A DNA stretch of 13,587 nt. Origin: Syntrophomonadaceae bacterium (lineage in GTDB: Bacteria; Bacillota; Syntrophomonadia; Syntrophomonadales; Syntrophomonadaceae). Shown piece by piece: positions 1 to 5,776 of this stretch. Location of the stretch: NCBI GenBank assembly GCA_012840625.1, contig DUSB01000162.1, positions 1-13,587 of the forward strand. The letters run 5' to 3'. The translations under genes were made by a program, and so were the position numbers. Below the pieces are notes generated by a model. The model was not told the origin of the DNA and did not search any database. It was given only the letters and a program-made list of their open reading frames with translations. Each line of letters starts with the position of its first letter. The first letter of the stretch is position 1.

Positions 1-675
1 GTGGTGGATTTAACGGTTAATGTTTCAGTATGGGCGGCTTCGAATCCCGATGAAGATCCCGGTCCACTGGAGGAAATTCGCCGTCAGCTGTCTGATCGCT
101 TTGACATGGTTTGCTATATGGGGCGTCCGACCAATGTAGAGGTACTCTCCCAAATTTTAAAGGAAAATTCACATGTGTATAAGCTGCGCAAAGCCAGGCA
201 AGATCAGCAGGAAAGCGATACCGAGATACCTGAAAATGAAGTGTACCGCCAAAATATTATTAAGTGGGCAGAGCAGTACAATAAAGCAGATCTGCCTGAT
301 TTTCTAAGAAACTATATTGCCCGGCTCTATATACGGCATAATCTGGAGAGTATTAGGGCCATTGAAGCTATGCAGCAGGGAGCACTGCTGCACAGTATTA
401 TTAAAAATCACGATCAGGCCATGATTCAAGATGTTACCAGCATGATTCCCCAGGTATTGAAGCATCGTGTGGAAGGGGATACACTGGTGAAGATTATCAA
501 CGATGTGGATGCACGGGGAGCCCGGGATGGTATTGTAAGCTTGAGAAGTAAAAAGAGTAAAAGGCCTGAAGCAGAGACGGATTCCGAATACTTTAAAAGT
601 TCTGGTAAACCGCTGCGTGATATAGGTCGTAATGAATTGATTAATACAGAGAAAAGCCTGAACCCTGATATCTAG
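1..675 (+). CDS. MoxR/BchI-like AAA+ ATPase, 3' part (truncated by window start)
   Basis: The reading frame is open from the first base, so the visible 224 residues are the C-terminal part of a longer protein; the Walker A and Walker B region lies outside the window. The segment AASNPDED near residues 12-19 fits the sensor-1 region (ATMNPE in magnesium-chelatase subunit I), and QLSDRF at 29-34 is the conserved L-x-DRF of BchI/MoxR ATPases. A helical lid-like region follows, then a polar, Lys/Arg/Ser-rich tail from about residue 180. The stop is 17 nt before the start of a VWA gene, the classical MoxR/BchI plus VWA pairing, so the two probably form an ATP-driven chaperone- or chelatase-like complex in the cytoplasm. 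No other chelatase or tetrapyrrole gene is visible, so a literal magnesium chelatase is not supported. The substrate is unknown. Confidence 0.8.
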   Translation: MVDLTVNVSVWAASNPDEDPGPLEEIRRQLSDRFDMVCYMGRPTNVEVLSQILKENSHVYKLRKARQDQQESDTEIPENEVYRQNIIKWAEQYNKADLPDFLRNYIARLYIRHNLESIRAIEAMQQGALLHSIIKNHDQAMIQDVTSMIPQVLKHRVEGDTLVKIINDVDARGARDGIVSLRSKKSKRPEAETDSEYFKSSGKPLRDIGRNELINTEKSLNPDI

Positions 676-692
676 AAAGGGGGATGGAATAT

Positions 693-2465
693 ATGGATAG
701 CAAACAGGGAAATATTTCTACGGCTACTACAGTGGGGAATTATCTGGGGCTGTACTTAGGGCAGAATCAGGGTATTCGCCTGGGTGAAAGCGTAGTAATC
801 AGCCGTAAAGCGCATGCCAGGATGCCGGAGAAAAGGATTAAGGGTCAAATTAAGATCCTGATCAATCGTGATGCTGGCAAAACATATCTGGATTATATTG
901 ATGCTGATCAGGTTGTGCATATCGATGTCTACCATAAACCCGGAGAAATACATCCAGGTGATGTAGCCCGGGCTATTTTTTTGAGTCTGGATCAGTATTT
1001 TCTGGATGAGGATCCGATGCTCAAATATGCTGAAGAGGAACGGTTTCAAATGGTAGTCGATTATCTTAACCGCATCTATATTGCTACCTCTATGGGCAAA
1101 GGAGTCGTTTATAATATCTTACAAGGGGAGGCCCAGGCGTTTATACCTGGAGATGAAGGATTAGATCATGTGCATATCCTGGCTCGTTTTGACCGTGATG
1201 AATACAAACTAGTTTACATCATTGCCACCGCGGTTGAAGAAGTTATTCTGGAGTCAGGGGTTGAACTGGCCCGGGTTCGAAATATCAGTCATGGTAAGCA
1301 AAAGCAGCCGGAAGAAAGTTATGCCGGCTACATTAAATTACCCTGGAAAAAATTAAAAGGTCAGCATGCTACTCCTTTACCGGAGAAGGAAAATGTCAAT
1401 CAGTTGATTGTTAAACTGGCGGAGAAATTCGGCGGTGTAACGGAAATCGAAGAATTTATGGAGTCATATTCTACCAATTTTCTAAAGAGAAAAGGTATTG
1501 ATCAACAGAAGAAAAAATGGGGCGATGTGGAACATCAGGTGGAACAATTAGAACAGCTGGGCATTATCAAAGATACCATACTGGGCAAGCGTTTAACTAC
1601 CAAAGGGAAAGAACTGCAGCAGTATATTATTAAACACCAGTGTGAACTGGAGACCGAAATTCGTCGCAGTATTCGCCAAACCCCCGGTTCTGGCCGCGGG
1701 CACTTTAAAAAAGTGGGGCAGATCGATACCCGGGCTTCGCAGGTTTACTTTACCAATTACAATAAAACCATACCCAATACTGAAGGCAGATGGGGAGGAG
1801 ATCTGGCCGTACCGGAAACCGTTGTACAGGCAAAAATTAACTCCTACCTGCGTGGTGATGGACGTTTTTCCATACAGAAAGAAGATCTGCACTACTATGA
1901 TAAGAAAAGCTATATACCGATTGATATCTGCCTGCTCATGGATGCATCAGGCAGTATGGCAGGAGAAAAAAGGCAGGCCGCCTGTTTTCTTGCTCAGCAT
2001 TTGCTTTTAACCGGAAAAGAAAAAGTGGGCGTGATTGTCTTTCAGGAGCATAATGCCAGGGTAGTTGTTCCCTTTACCCGCAATCTGGCCGTTCTTGACG
2101 AAGGCCTGGCCAGCATTGTGCCGGCAGGATTAACGCCCATGGCTGATGGCATTATGAAATCTGTTGAATTAATCGAAGAAAACCGTCTGCGCAATCCGCT
2201 CTTACTTATGATTACCGATGGGGTGCCTAATAGTCCTTTATGGACCATGGATGCGGGAGCCGATGCCATCAAGGCAGCAGGTCTGCTGGCGGAAAAGAGA
2301 ATTCGTTTTGTCTGTATTGGGATTGAATCTAACCGTATCTACCTGGAGAAACTCTGTAAAAAAGCTGAAGGAGCCTTATATTTGGTAGATGATCTCAATA
2401 AAGAAAACTTGATCAATATTGTACGTTATGAACGAAAAACAATGAATTATTCCCAGATGGCCTAG
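693..2465 (+). CDS. VWA-domain protein, BchD/ChlD-like partner of the upstream AAA+ ATPase
   Basis: The start is placed at the ATG at 693 because AAAGGGGG (676-683) lies 9 nt upstream; the ATG at 684 touches that site and is less likely. This gives 590 residues. The C-terminal third is a von Willebrand A domain with a complete MIDAS metal site: DASGS (417-421), Thr481 in GLTPMADG, and Asp509 in ITDG. Residues about 235-312 look like a winged-helix fold (an LEQLGII ... RLTTKGKEL pattern). The first 230 residues I cannot assign. There is no signal peptide or membrane segment, so it should act in the cytoplasm. It follows the ATPase gene by 17 nt and is surely cotranscribed. In MoxR/VWA and BchI/BchD pairs the VWA protein is an adaptor that couples ATPase remodelling to a client; the client here is unknown. 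Confidence 0.85.
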   Translation: MDSKQGNISTATTVGNYLGLYLGQNQGIRLGESVVISRKAHARMPEKRIKGQIKILINRDAGKTYLDYIDADQVVHIDVYHKPGEIHPGDVARAIFLSLDQYFLDEDPMLKYAEEERFQMVVDYLNRIYIATSMGKGVVYNILQGEAQAFIPGDEGLDHVHILARFDRDEYKLVYIIATAVEEVILESGVELARVRNISHGKQKQPEESYAGYIKLPWKKLKGQHATPLPEKENVNQLIVKLAEKFGGVTEIEEFMESYSTNFLKRKGIDQQKKKWGDVEHQVEQLEQLGIIKDTILGKRLTTKGKELQQYIIKHQCELETEIRRSIRQTPGSGRGHFKKVGQIDTRASQVYFTNYNKTIPNTEGRWGGDLAVPETVVQAKINSYLRGDGRFSIQKEDLHYYDKKSYIPIDICLLMDASGSMAGEKRQAACFLAQHLLLTGKEKVGVIVFQEHNARVVVPFTRNLAVLDEGLASIVPAGLTPMADGIMKSVELIEENRLRNPLLLMITDGVPNSPLWTMDAGADAIKAAGLLAEKRIRFVCIGIESNRIYLEKLCKKAEGALYLVDDLNKENLINIVRYERKTMNYSQMA

Positions 2466-2516
2466 CTGGTTGTTTACTAACAAACTTTCACAAAATCCGT
2501 AATAATGTTTTACCCA

Positions 2517-2546
2517 TTGACAGGTTTAAATAAAATCGGCTAAACT
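2517..2546 (+). promoter_or_regulatory. Candidate sigma-A promoter upstream of an ORF-less terminator
   Basis: There is a perfect -35 TTGACA (2517-2522), an 18-nt spacer and a TAAACT -10 (2541-2546). Transcription would begin near 2553 and meet the terminator at 2617-2644 before reaching gerM. A CATATGAT at 2573-2580 also fits the -10 of sporulation sigma-E promoters (CATANNNT), but I see no convincing -35 for it. GerM genes are known to be sporulation-controlled in Bacillus, so either could drive gerM. Confidence 0.45.
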
Positions 2547-2616
2547 TTTAGTAAACATAAAGCGAAATATGTCATATGATTTTGATTTGCTTTAATAACT
2601 CCTCCTTCATAATGGA

Positions 2617-2644
2617 GAGTGCCTGCGGGCACTCCTTTTTTTTT
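2617..2644 (+). terminator. Rho-independent terminator between VWA gene and gerM
   Basis: A 7-bp GC-rich stem GAGTGCC/GGCACTC (2617-2623 / 2628-2634) with loop TGCG is followed by C and an uninterrupted run of nine T (2636-2644). It would end the ATPase/VWA operon. An alternative hairpin just upstream, CTCC (2600-2603 or 2603-2606 region) with GGAG (2614-2617), shares bases with the 5' arm, so an attenuator-like choice is possible but unproven. Confidence 0.85.
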
Positions 2645-2720
2645 GTGCCATAACTGGAATAAAAAGACAATCATTCTCGTATGCTGGTATCAGCAGAACC
2701 TTTGGGAGAGGATGGAAAGT

Positions 2721-3308
2721 ATGAAACGAAACTTCTTTATGCTTATTGTAATTTTTGTACTGGGGATTTGTTTGCTCAGCGGGGGATGCGATAAAGTAGA
2801 GTCCCGACAGATCAACGAGTGGAAAGACCTGTTAAAGCTCAGCCCCGAGATGAGAAATTCATCGTTACAGGAAAAAGGACAGGGAGGATCCCGGCAGGAT
2901 CGTAGCGCTGTAGAATCTATTACCATTACCTTGTATTATCCTGATGCCAAAGGTAAACGTCTGGTAGCAGAGGAACGTAATATTGAGAAAGTAGAAGGGA
3001 TTGCCCGGGCTACTATAGAGGAACTTTTGAAGGGTTCTTCTCAAGCTGATCATAAGAATGTTTTTCCCCGGGGAACCCGCTTGTTGGATATTAATATTAA
3101 GGAAGATGGAACCTGTATCATTGACCTCAGTCAGGAAGTTAGCAGGGCTACCACTGAGCAGCAGGAGCGCTGGATGGTGGAGAGTATAGTAAAATCCCTG
3201 TCTGCTTTTCCTACCATTCAACAGGTGAGTTTTCGTGTGGAGGGTAAAGAGGTTGAGACCCTGGCCGGCTTTTATTCATTTGGTCCTATGGTAAAGGTCG
3301 GGCAATAA
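2721..3308 (+). CDS. gerM: GerM-domain lipoprotein (sporulation/germination)
   Basis: The start is the ATG at 2721, with GGGAGAGG (2704-2711) 9 nt upstream; the ATG at 2712 touches this site. The 195-residue product begins with a lipoprotein signal: MKRN, a hydrophobic stretch (about residues 5-19), then LLSGGC with Cys23 as the lipidated residue, so it should be anchored on the outer face of the membrane. After a polar linker, residues about 66-188 form one GerM domain (ITLYYPD..., GIARATIEELLKG, NIKEDGTCIIDLS, VEGKEVETLAGFY). Bacillus GerM carries two such domains; a single copy is common in clostridia and in LpqB-like proteins. GerM is known to act in spore engulfment and germination, which implies an endospore former. 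The gene is monocistronic, between a terminator on each side. Confidence 0.9.
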   Translation: MKRNFFMLIVIFVLGICLLSGGCDKVESRQINEWKDLLKLSPEMRNSSLQEKGQGGSRQDRSAVESITITLYYPDAKGKRLVAEERNIEKVEGIARATIEELLKGSSQADHKNVFPRGTRLLDINIKEDGTCIIDLSQEVSRATTEQQERWMVESIVKSLSAFPTIQQVSFRVEGKEVETLAGFYSFGPMVKVGQ

Positions 3309-3330
3309 AATCAAAGAAGCAGGGAACAGG

Positions 3331-3366
3331 AAAAAATGAGATCAGGCACCTGATCTCATTTTTTTG
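3331..3366 (+). terminator. Strong (probably bidirectional) terminator after gerM
   Basis: A long, perfect inverted repeat: A-run plus TGAGATCAG (3331-3345) pairs with CTGATCTCA plus T-run (3350-3365), loop GCAC. The A-tract before and T-tract after the stem would let it work on both strands. It isolates gerM from murI. Confidence 0.93.
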
Positions 3367-3388
3367 ACCAGTTTTATAGGAATCTGGC

Positions 3389-3408
3389 ATCACTTATACA
3401 AAAGTGAT
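3389..3408 (+). promoter_or_regulatory. Inverted repeat in the murI leader, possible operator or hairpin
   Basis: A perfect 7-6-7 inverted repeat, ATCACTT (3389-3395) and AAGTGAT (3402-3408), encloses a -10-like TATACA (3395-3400). A TTGACC lies at 3364-3369, but 25 nt from TATACA is too far for a normal -35. The repeat may be an operator over the promoter or an RNA hairpin; it ends 32 nt before the ribosome-binding site of murI. Confidence 0.35.
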
Positions 3409-3454
3409 AAAGTATGTAATGAATTATTGCATGCGGCAACAGAGGTGTTTAATA

Positions 3455-4258
3455 TTGAGTGATAACCGAGCTATTGGAGTGTTTGATTCTGGAGTGGGTG
3501 GATTAACTGTTGTACGTGCGCTGCTCCAGCGCCTGCCGAAGGAGAAAATTATTTATTTTGGAGATACAGCCCATATACCCTATGGAAACAAAAGCAGAGA
3601 ACAACTTTTTCAATATGCGCAGGCAATTATATCTTTCCTGCTTGAACAGGATGTAAAAGCAATTGTAGTGGCCTGTGGGACTCACTCCTCGGTCACTTTA
3701 CCCATATTACAGTCGCAGATTACGATTCCTATTCTGGGAGTCGTTAAGCCGGGAGCCAGAGCAGCTGTACGCTGTAGCCAGAAACAAAAAATTGGGGTGA
3801 TGGCCACCCGAGCAACTATAGAGAGTCAGGCCTATGTAAAAGAAATCAAGGCCATAAATCCAGCTGCTGAAGTATATCAAACCGCCTGTACTCGTTTGGT
3901 TCCCCTCATTGAGTCCGGGCAGCTGGATGGAGCGGAAACACGCCGGGCAGTGGAGGATTATACTTCACCGCTGTTAAAAGAAGGAATTGACACCTTGATC
4001 ATGGGTTGTACGCATTATCCTTTTCTGGCACCGGTAATCAAAGACTGTACTGGAGCAGACATCTGTTTATTGGATCCTGCTGCTGAAACAAGTGAAGAAC
4101 TCTATCGCATTATGCTGGAGAGACAGATCTTCAGCCAGAGAGAGGATTTGTCTCAGCACGAGTTTTATGTAAGCGGTAATGATCAATCTTTTTATCAGGT
4201 AGGCCGGAAGCTGCTGGGAAACATTATTCAACAGGTAGAACCTGTACCTATGGACTGA
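3455..4258 (+). CDS. murI: Glutamate racemase
   Basis: Interconverts L- and D-glutamate, providing D-Glu for peptidoglycan; a cytosolic, cofactor-independent enzyme. I choose the TTG at 3455 because AGAGGTG (3441-3447) is 7 nt upstream and MSDNRAIGVFDSG is the expected N-terminus; the upstream in-frame ATGs add residues without a good ribosome site. The result is 267 residues, normal for the family. Visible family motifs are GVFDSGVGG (Asp11), YFGDTAHIPYG, the first catalytic Cys74 in VACGT, and the second, Cys185, in GCTHYPF (His187). The odd point is the first cysteine loop: the usual CNT (Cys-Asn-Thr, with Asn contacting substrate) reads Cys74-Gly75-Thr76 followed by His-Ser-Ser. Both cysteines are intact, so I still expect racemase activity. 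Monocistronic between terminators. Confidence 0.93.
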   Translation: MSDNRAIGVFDSGVGGLTVVRALLQRLPKEKIIYFGDTAHIPYGNKSREQLFQYAQAIISFLLEQDVKAIVVACGTHSSVTLPILQSQITIPILGVVKPGARAAVRCSQKQKIGVMATRATIESQAYVKEIKAINPAAEVYQTACTRLVPLIESGQLDGAETRRAVEDYTSPLLKEGIDTLIMGCTHYPFLAPVIKDCTGADICLLDPAAETSEELYRIMLERQIFSQREDLSQHEFYVSGNDQSFYQVGRKLLGNIIQQVEPVPMD

Positions 4259-4298
4259 ATATTGGCTATTGATACTTCGCTGTACTGATGTCCCAAAA

Positions 4299-4333
4299 GT
4301 TCAAGCTTGAACGCAGTCAGATTATCTTATAAT
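4299..4333 (+). promoter_or_regulatory. 14-bp palindrome overlapping a candidate promoter
   Basis: GTTCAAGCTTGAAC (4299-4312) is a perfect palindrome. Its right half supplies a TTGAAC -35-like hexamer (4307-4312), 15 nt before a perfect TATAAT (4328-4333). A 15-nt spacer is short, so the promoter would be weak or activator-dependent; the palindrome is well placed for a dimeric regulator. The transcript would meet the terminator ending at 4413. Confidence 0.35.
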
Positions 4334-4376
4334 CCCGTCTTTTTAATGACTTTCAATGTCAATGATCTTGCCAGGG

Positions 4377-4413
4377 AAGCCTGCTATGGCCCAAACACAT
4401 GAGCAGGTTTTTT
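4377..4413 (+). terminator. Rho-independent terminator downstream of murI
   Basis: The 5' arm AAGCCTGCTATG (4377-4388) pairs with CATGAGCAGGTTT (4398-4410), with one bulged G at 4401 and a G-T pair at the base; six T follow the AGCAGG (4408-4413). It lies 120 nt after the murI stop, so it ends murI read-through or a short RNA started at about 4340. Confidence 0.75.
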
Positions 4414-4414
4414 G

Positions 4415-4576
4415 ATGGCTAAGACTAAACCGTTTAATATACATAGGATTGATCAAGTATTCTTCTTCAATTTTTTGTCTTGGCTGACAGTTCGCAAGCC
4501 TGCAGCTTATATAGCCAATAAAACCCCTGCACTGAATCGTCCCGGATCTGAAGCCCTGGTTAATATGTTAAAATAA
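4415..4576 (+). CDS. Doubtful small ORF, 53 residues, unrecognised
   Basis: An ATG-started frame of 53 codons begins two bases after the T-run of the preceding terminator. The product starts MAKTKPFNIHR, has a short hydrophobic and aromatic stretch (VFFFNFLSWL, residues 15-24), and ends in a polar tail (PGSEALVNMLK). It is basic and has no motif I recognise. The only ribosome-site candidate, AGCAGG (4402-4407), is buried in the terminator stem, which argues against efficient translation. The gene would sit 59 nt before the activase gene. It may be a chance frame, a gene remnant or a small membrane-associated peptide; I keep it at low confidence because codon composition is not obviously random. 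Confidence 0.2.
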   Translation: MAKTKPFNIHRIDQVFFFNFLSWLTVRKPAAYIANKTPALNRPGSEALVNMLK

Positions 4577-4635
4577 TAACAAAGTAAAAAGTTATATGGG
4601 TATGAGGGTTGCAACATCCAAAGGAGCGGAATAGT

Positions 4636-5403
4636 ATGATCGGGATGGATCTGGGATCGAGGACTGTGAAAATCATTCAAATGTCGGGAGAAAAGCTTAT
4701 AGCGGCTGAGATTTATGACAGCATTGATTTCTATCGCCGTTTTGGTAAGGAAGGACATGGGAGTCTTCGTATTGATCTTAATGATCTGGGCTTTGAAACA
4801 CGTGATCGCTTGGTTGCTACTGGATTTGGCAAGATTACTGTTCAGGTAAAAGGTGCTGTTCATATTCCTGAAATTCAAGCCCATGTTAAGGGGGCTGTGT
4901 TTCAAACCGGCCTGAGTGATTTTACCCTGCTTGATATCGGGGGACAGGAAATCAGAGTTGTACGTGTGGAAAGATGTAGAGCAGTTGATCAAATGAGCAA
5001 TGACCAATGTGCTGCTAGTTCTGGACGCTATTTAGAAAACATGGCCGAGGTCTTACATATGAGCCTGGAGGAAATTTCTCAGTATGAAGAAAATCCGGTT
5101 GAGCTCGTATCGACCTGCGCCATCTTTGGCGAAAGCGAAATTATTAACAAAATTGTGGATGGCTATGATAGTCAACGGCTGGCTGCCGGTATTAATTACT
5201 CCCTTTATCGCCGTTGTGCTGGTATGTTAGAAAGTATGAAAGCGGATACTATTGTACTTTCGGGAGGCGTATCAAAAAATTTGGCTCTGGCCAGAATTAT
5301 AGAAAGGGAAAGCGGACAAAAGGTAATTGCACTGCAGCATGGTCAATTAAATGGTGCTATCGGTTGTTGTGTTTATGGCAGGCAGATCTTTGAACTGGCT
5401 TGA
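4636..5403 (+). CDS. Stand-alone acyl-CoA dehydratase activase (BadF/BadG/BcrA/HgdC family ATPase)
   Basis: The start is the ATG at 4636, with AAAGGAG (4620-4626) 9 nt upstream; this gives 255 residues, close to the roughly 260 of HgdC. It has the actin-like ATPase (ASKHA) layout: phosphate-1 loop MDLGSRTVK (4-12), phosphate-2 loop LLDIGGQEI, and adenosine motif VLSGGVSKN near the C-terminus. The two cluster-binding cysteines are present: Cys125 in NDQCAASSGR and Cys161 in STCAIFGESE, matching the pair that holds one [4Fe-4S] cluster at the homodimer interface in HgdC. Family members hydrolyse ATP to push an electron into 2-hydroxyacyl-CoA dehydratases or benzoyl-CoA reductases. No dehydratase subunit, ferredoxin or CoA-transferase gene adjoins it, so the client must be encoded elsewhere, or this is one of the orphan paralogs common in anaerobes. 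Arg9 replaces the more usual Thr in the first loop. Confidence 0.88.
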   Translation: MIGMDLGSRTVKIIQMSGEKLIAAEIYDSIDFYRRFGKEGHGSLRIDLNDLGFETRDRLVATGFGKITVQVKGAVHIPEIQAHVKGAVFQTGLSDFTLLDIGGQEIRVVRVERCRAVDQMSNDQCAASSGRYLENMAEVLHMSLEEISQYEENPVELVSTCAIFGESEIINKIVDGYDSQRLAAGINYSLYRRCAGMLESMKADTIVLSGGVSKNLALARIIERESGQKVIALQHGQLNGAIGCCVYGRQIFELA

Positions 5404-5609
5404 GTTTTAAGCTATACTGCACAAAAGCCTGTTGACGGTAGTAGTATACTTGGCTGGTTGTGCTTCGCGCCGTATTTGTCTGCAGTTATAAGAGCAGAGG
5501 CTAATGGGGAGGATCTTGATGAAGATGATGCAGTCTCCTTGACGAAAGAGCTTATTTATGATTTACATACTGGTGATGAAGCGGGCAAACGTTATTCCAT
5601 ATATTGAAC

Positions 5610-5618
5610 TGATATACT
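5610..5618 (+). promoter_or_regulatory. Candidate extended -10 promoter for the rph operon
   Basis: TG-A-TATACT fits the extended -10 pattern TGnTATAAT with one mismatch. The bases 17 nt upstream do not resemble TTGACA, as is tolerated for extended -10 promoters. The 5' leader to rph would be about 150 nt. Confidence 0.3.
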
Positions 5619-5743
5619 GTACGAGATGCCGTTCACAAACGGAGGGTAGAGATGATTGAGGCAGGCTGCGACCTGCCTTTAAAATTGCAGGGATAGAAGC
5701 ATATATTCAAATTGATCCTTAGAAATATAGATAGTGATGATGG

Positions 5744-5759
5744 TTTTCTAATTAGAAAA
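5744..5759 (+). repeat. 16-bp perfect palindrome just upstream of the rph ribosome site
   Basis: TTTTCTAATTAGAAAA is a perfect, AT-only-centred palindrome ending 3 nt before the rph ribosome-binding site AAGGTGGAG (5763-5771). As RNA it would be a weak hairpin; as DNA it has the form of an operator for a dimeric regulator. Confidence 0.5.
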
Positions 5760-5776
5760 AATAAGGTGGAGATAAA

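Larger units (their letters stand above)
4259..4635 (+). other. 377-nt intergenic stretch between murI and the activase gene
   Basis: This stretch holds the palindrome/promoter-like site, the terminator and the doubtful small ORF listed separately. A TGAC...GTCA inverted repeat (4347-4360 region) lies between promoter and terminator. An AT-rich block at about 4560-4592 just before the activase gene, containing TAAAAT, may hold its promoter, but no matching -35 box is visible. I see no tRNA or known riboswitch consensus. Confidence 0.6.
5404..5776 (+). other. 373-nt intergenic stretch before rph, with several odd elements
   Basis: No recognisable gene. The activase frame stays open for 67 codons after its TGA, up to a second TGA at 5605-5607 (see findings). 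An extended -10 box TGATATACT (5610-5618) could start rph transcription, with no clear -35. A ribosome-like site GGAGGG (5641-5646) precedes a 14-codon mini-ORF (ATG 5652, stop 5694-5696) that contains a 7-bp hairpin AGGCAGG/CCTGCCT (5659-5665 / 5672-5678) followed by only three T. A 16-bp palindrome occurs at 5744-5759. No strong terminator for the activase gene is visible. Confidence 0.55.

Noticed and set aside
1642..2010. + strand 122-codon ORF in another frame inside the VWA gene
   Set aside because: It overlaps the well-supported VWA frame through its MIDAS-coding region; the product is unrecognised.
1..2465. Magnesium chelatase for (bacterio)chlorophyll or cobalt chelatase
   Set aside because: Only the general I/D-type pairing is visible; there is no H subunit and no tetrapyrrole gene in the window.
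3404..3454. Longer N-terminus for MurI from ATG 3404 or internal ATGs
   Set aside because: The AGAGGTG site at 3441-3447 points to TTG 3455, and the extra residues do not belong to the family.
4507..5007. Minus-strand ORF of 166 codons over the activase gene
   Set aside because: It is antisense to a gene with clear family motifs, the product is unrecognisable, and no ribosome site or promoter supports it.
5401..5403. TGA as a selenocysteine codon in the activase
   Set aside because: The protein is already the full family length at this stop and no insertion hairpin is evident; the downstream frame is reported only as an observation.
5659..5682. Terminator at the hairpin AGGCAGG/CCTGCCT
   Set aside because: Only three T follow the stem, then A-rich sequence, so it lacks the U-tract of an intrinsic terminator.
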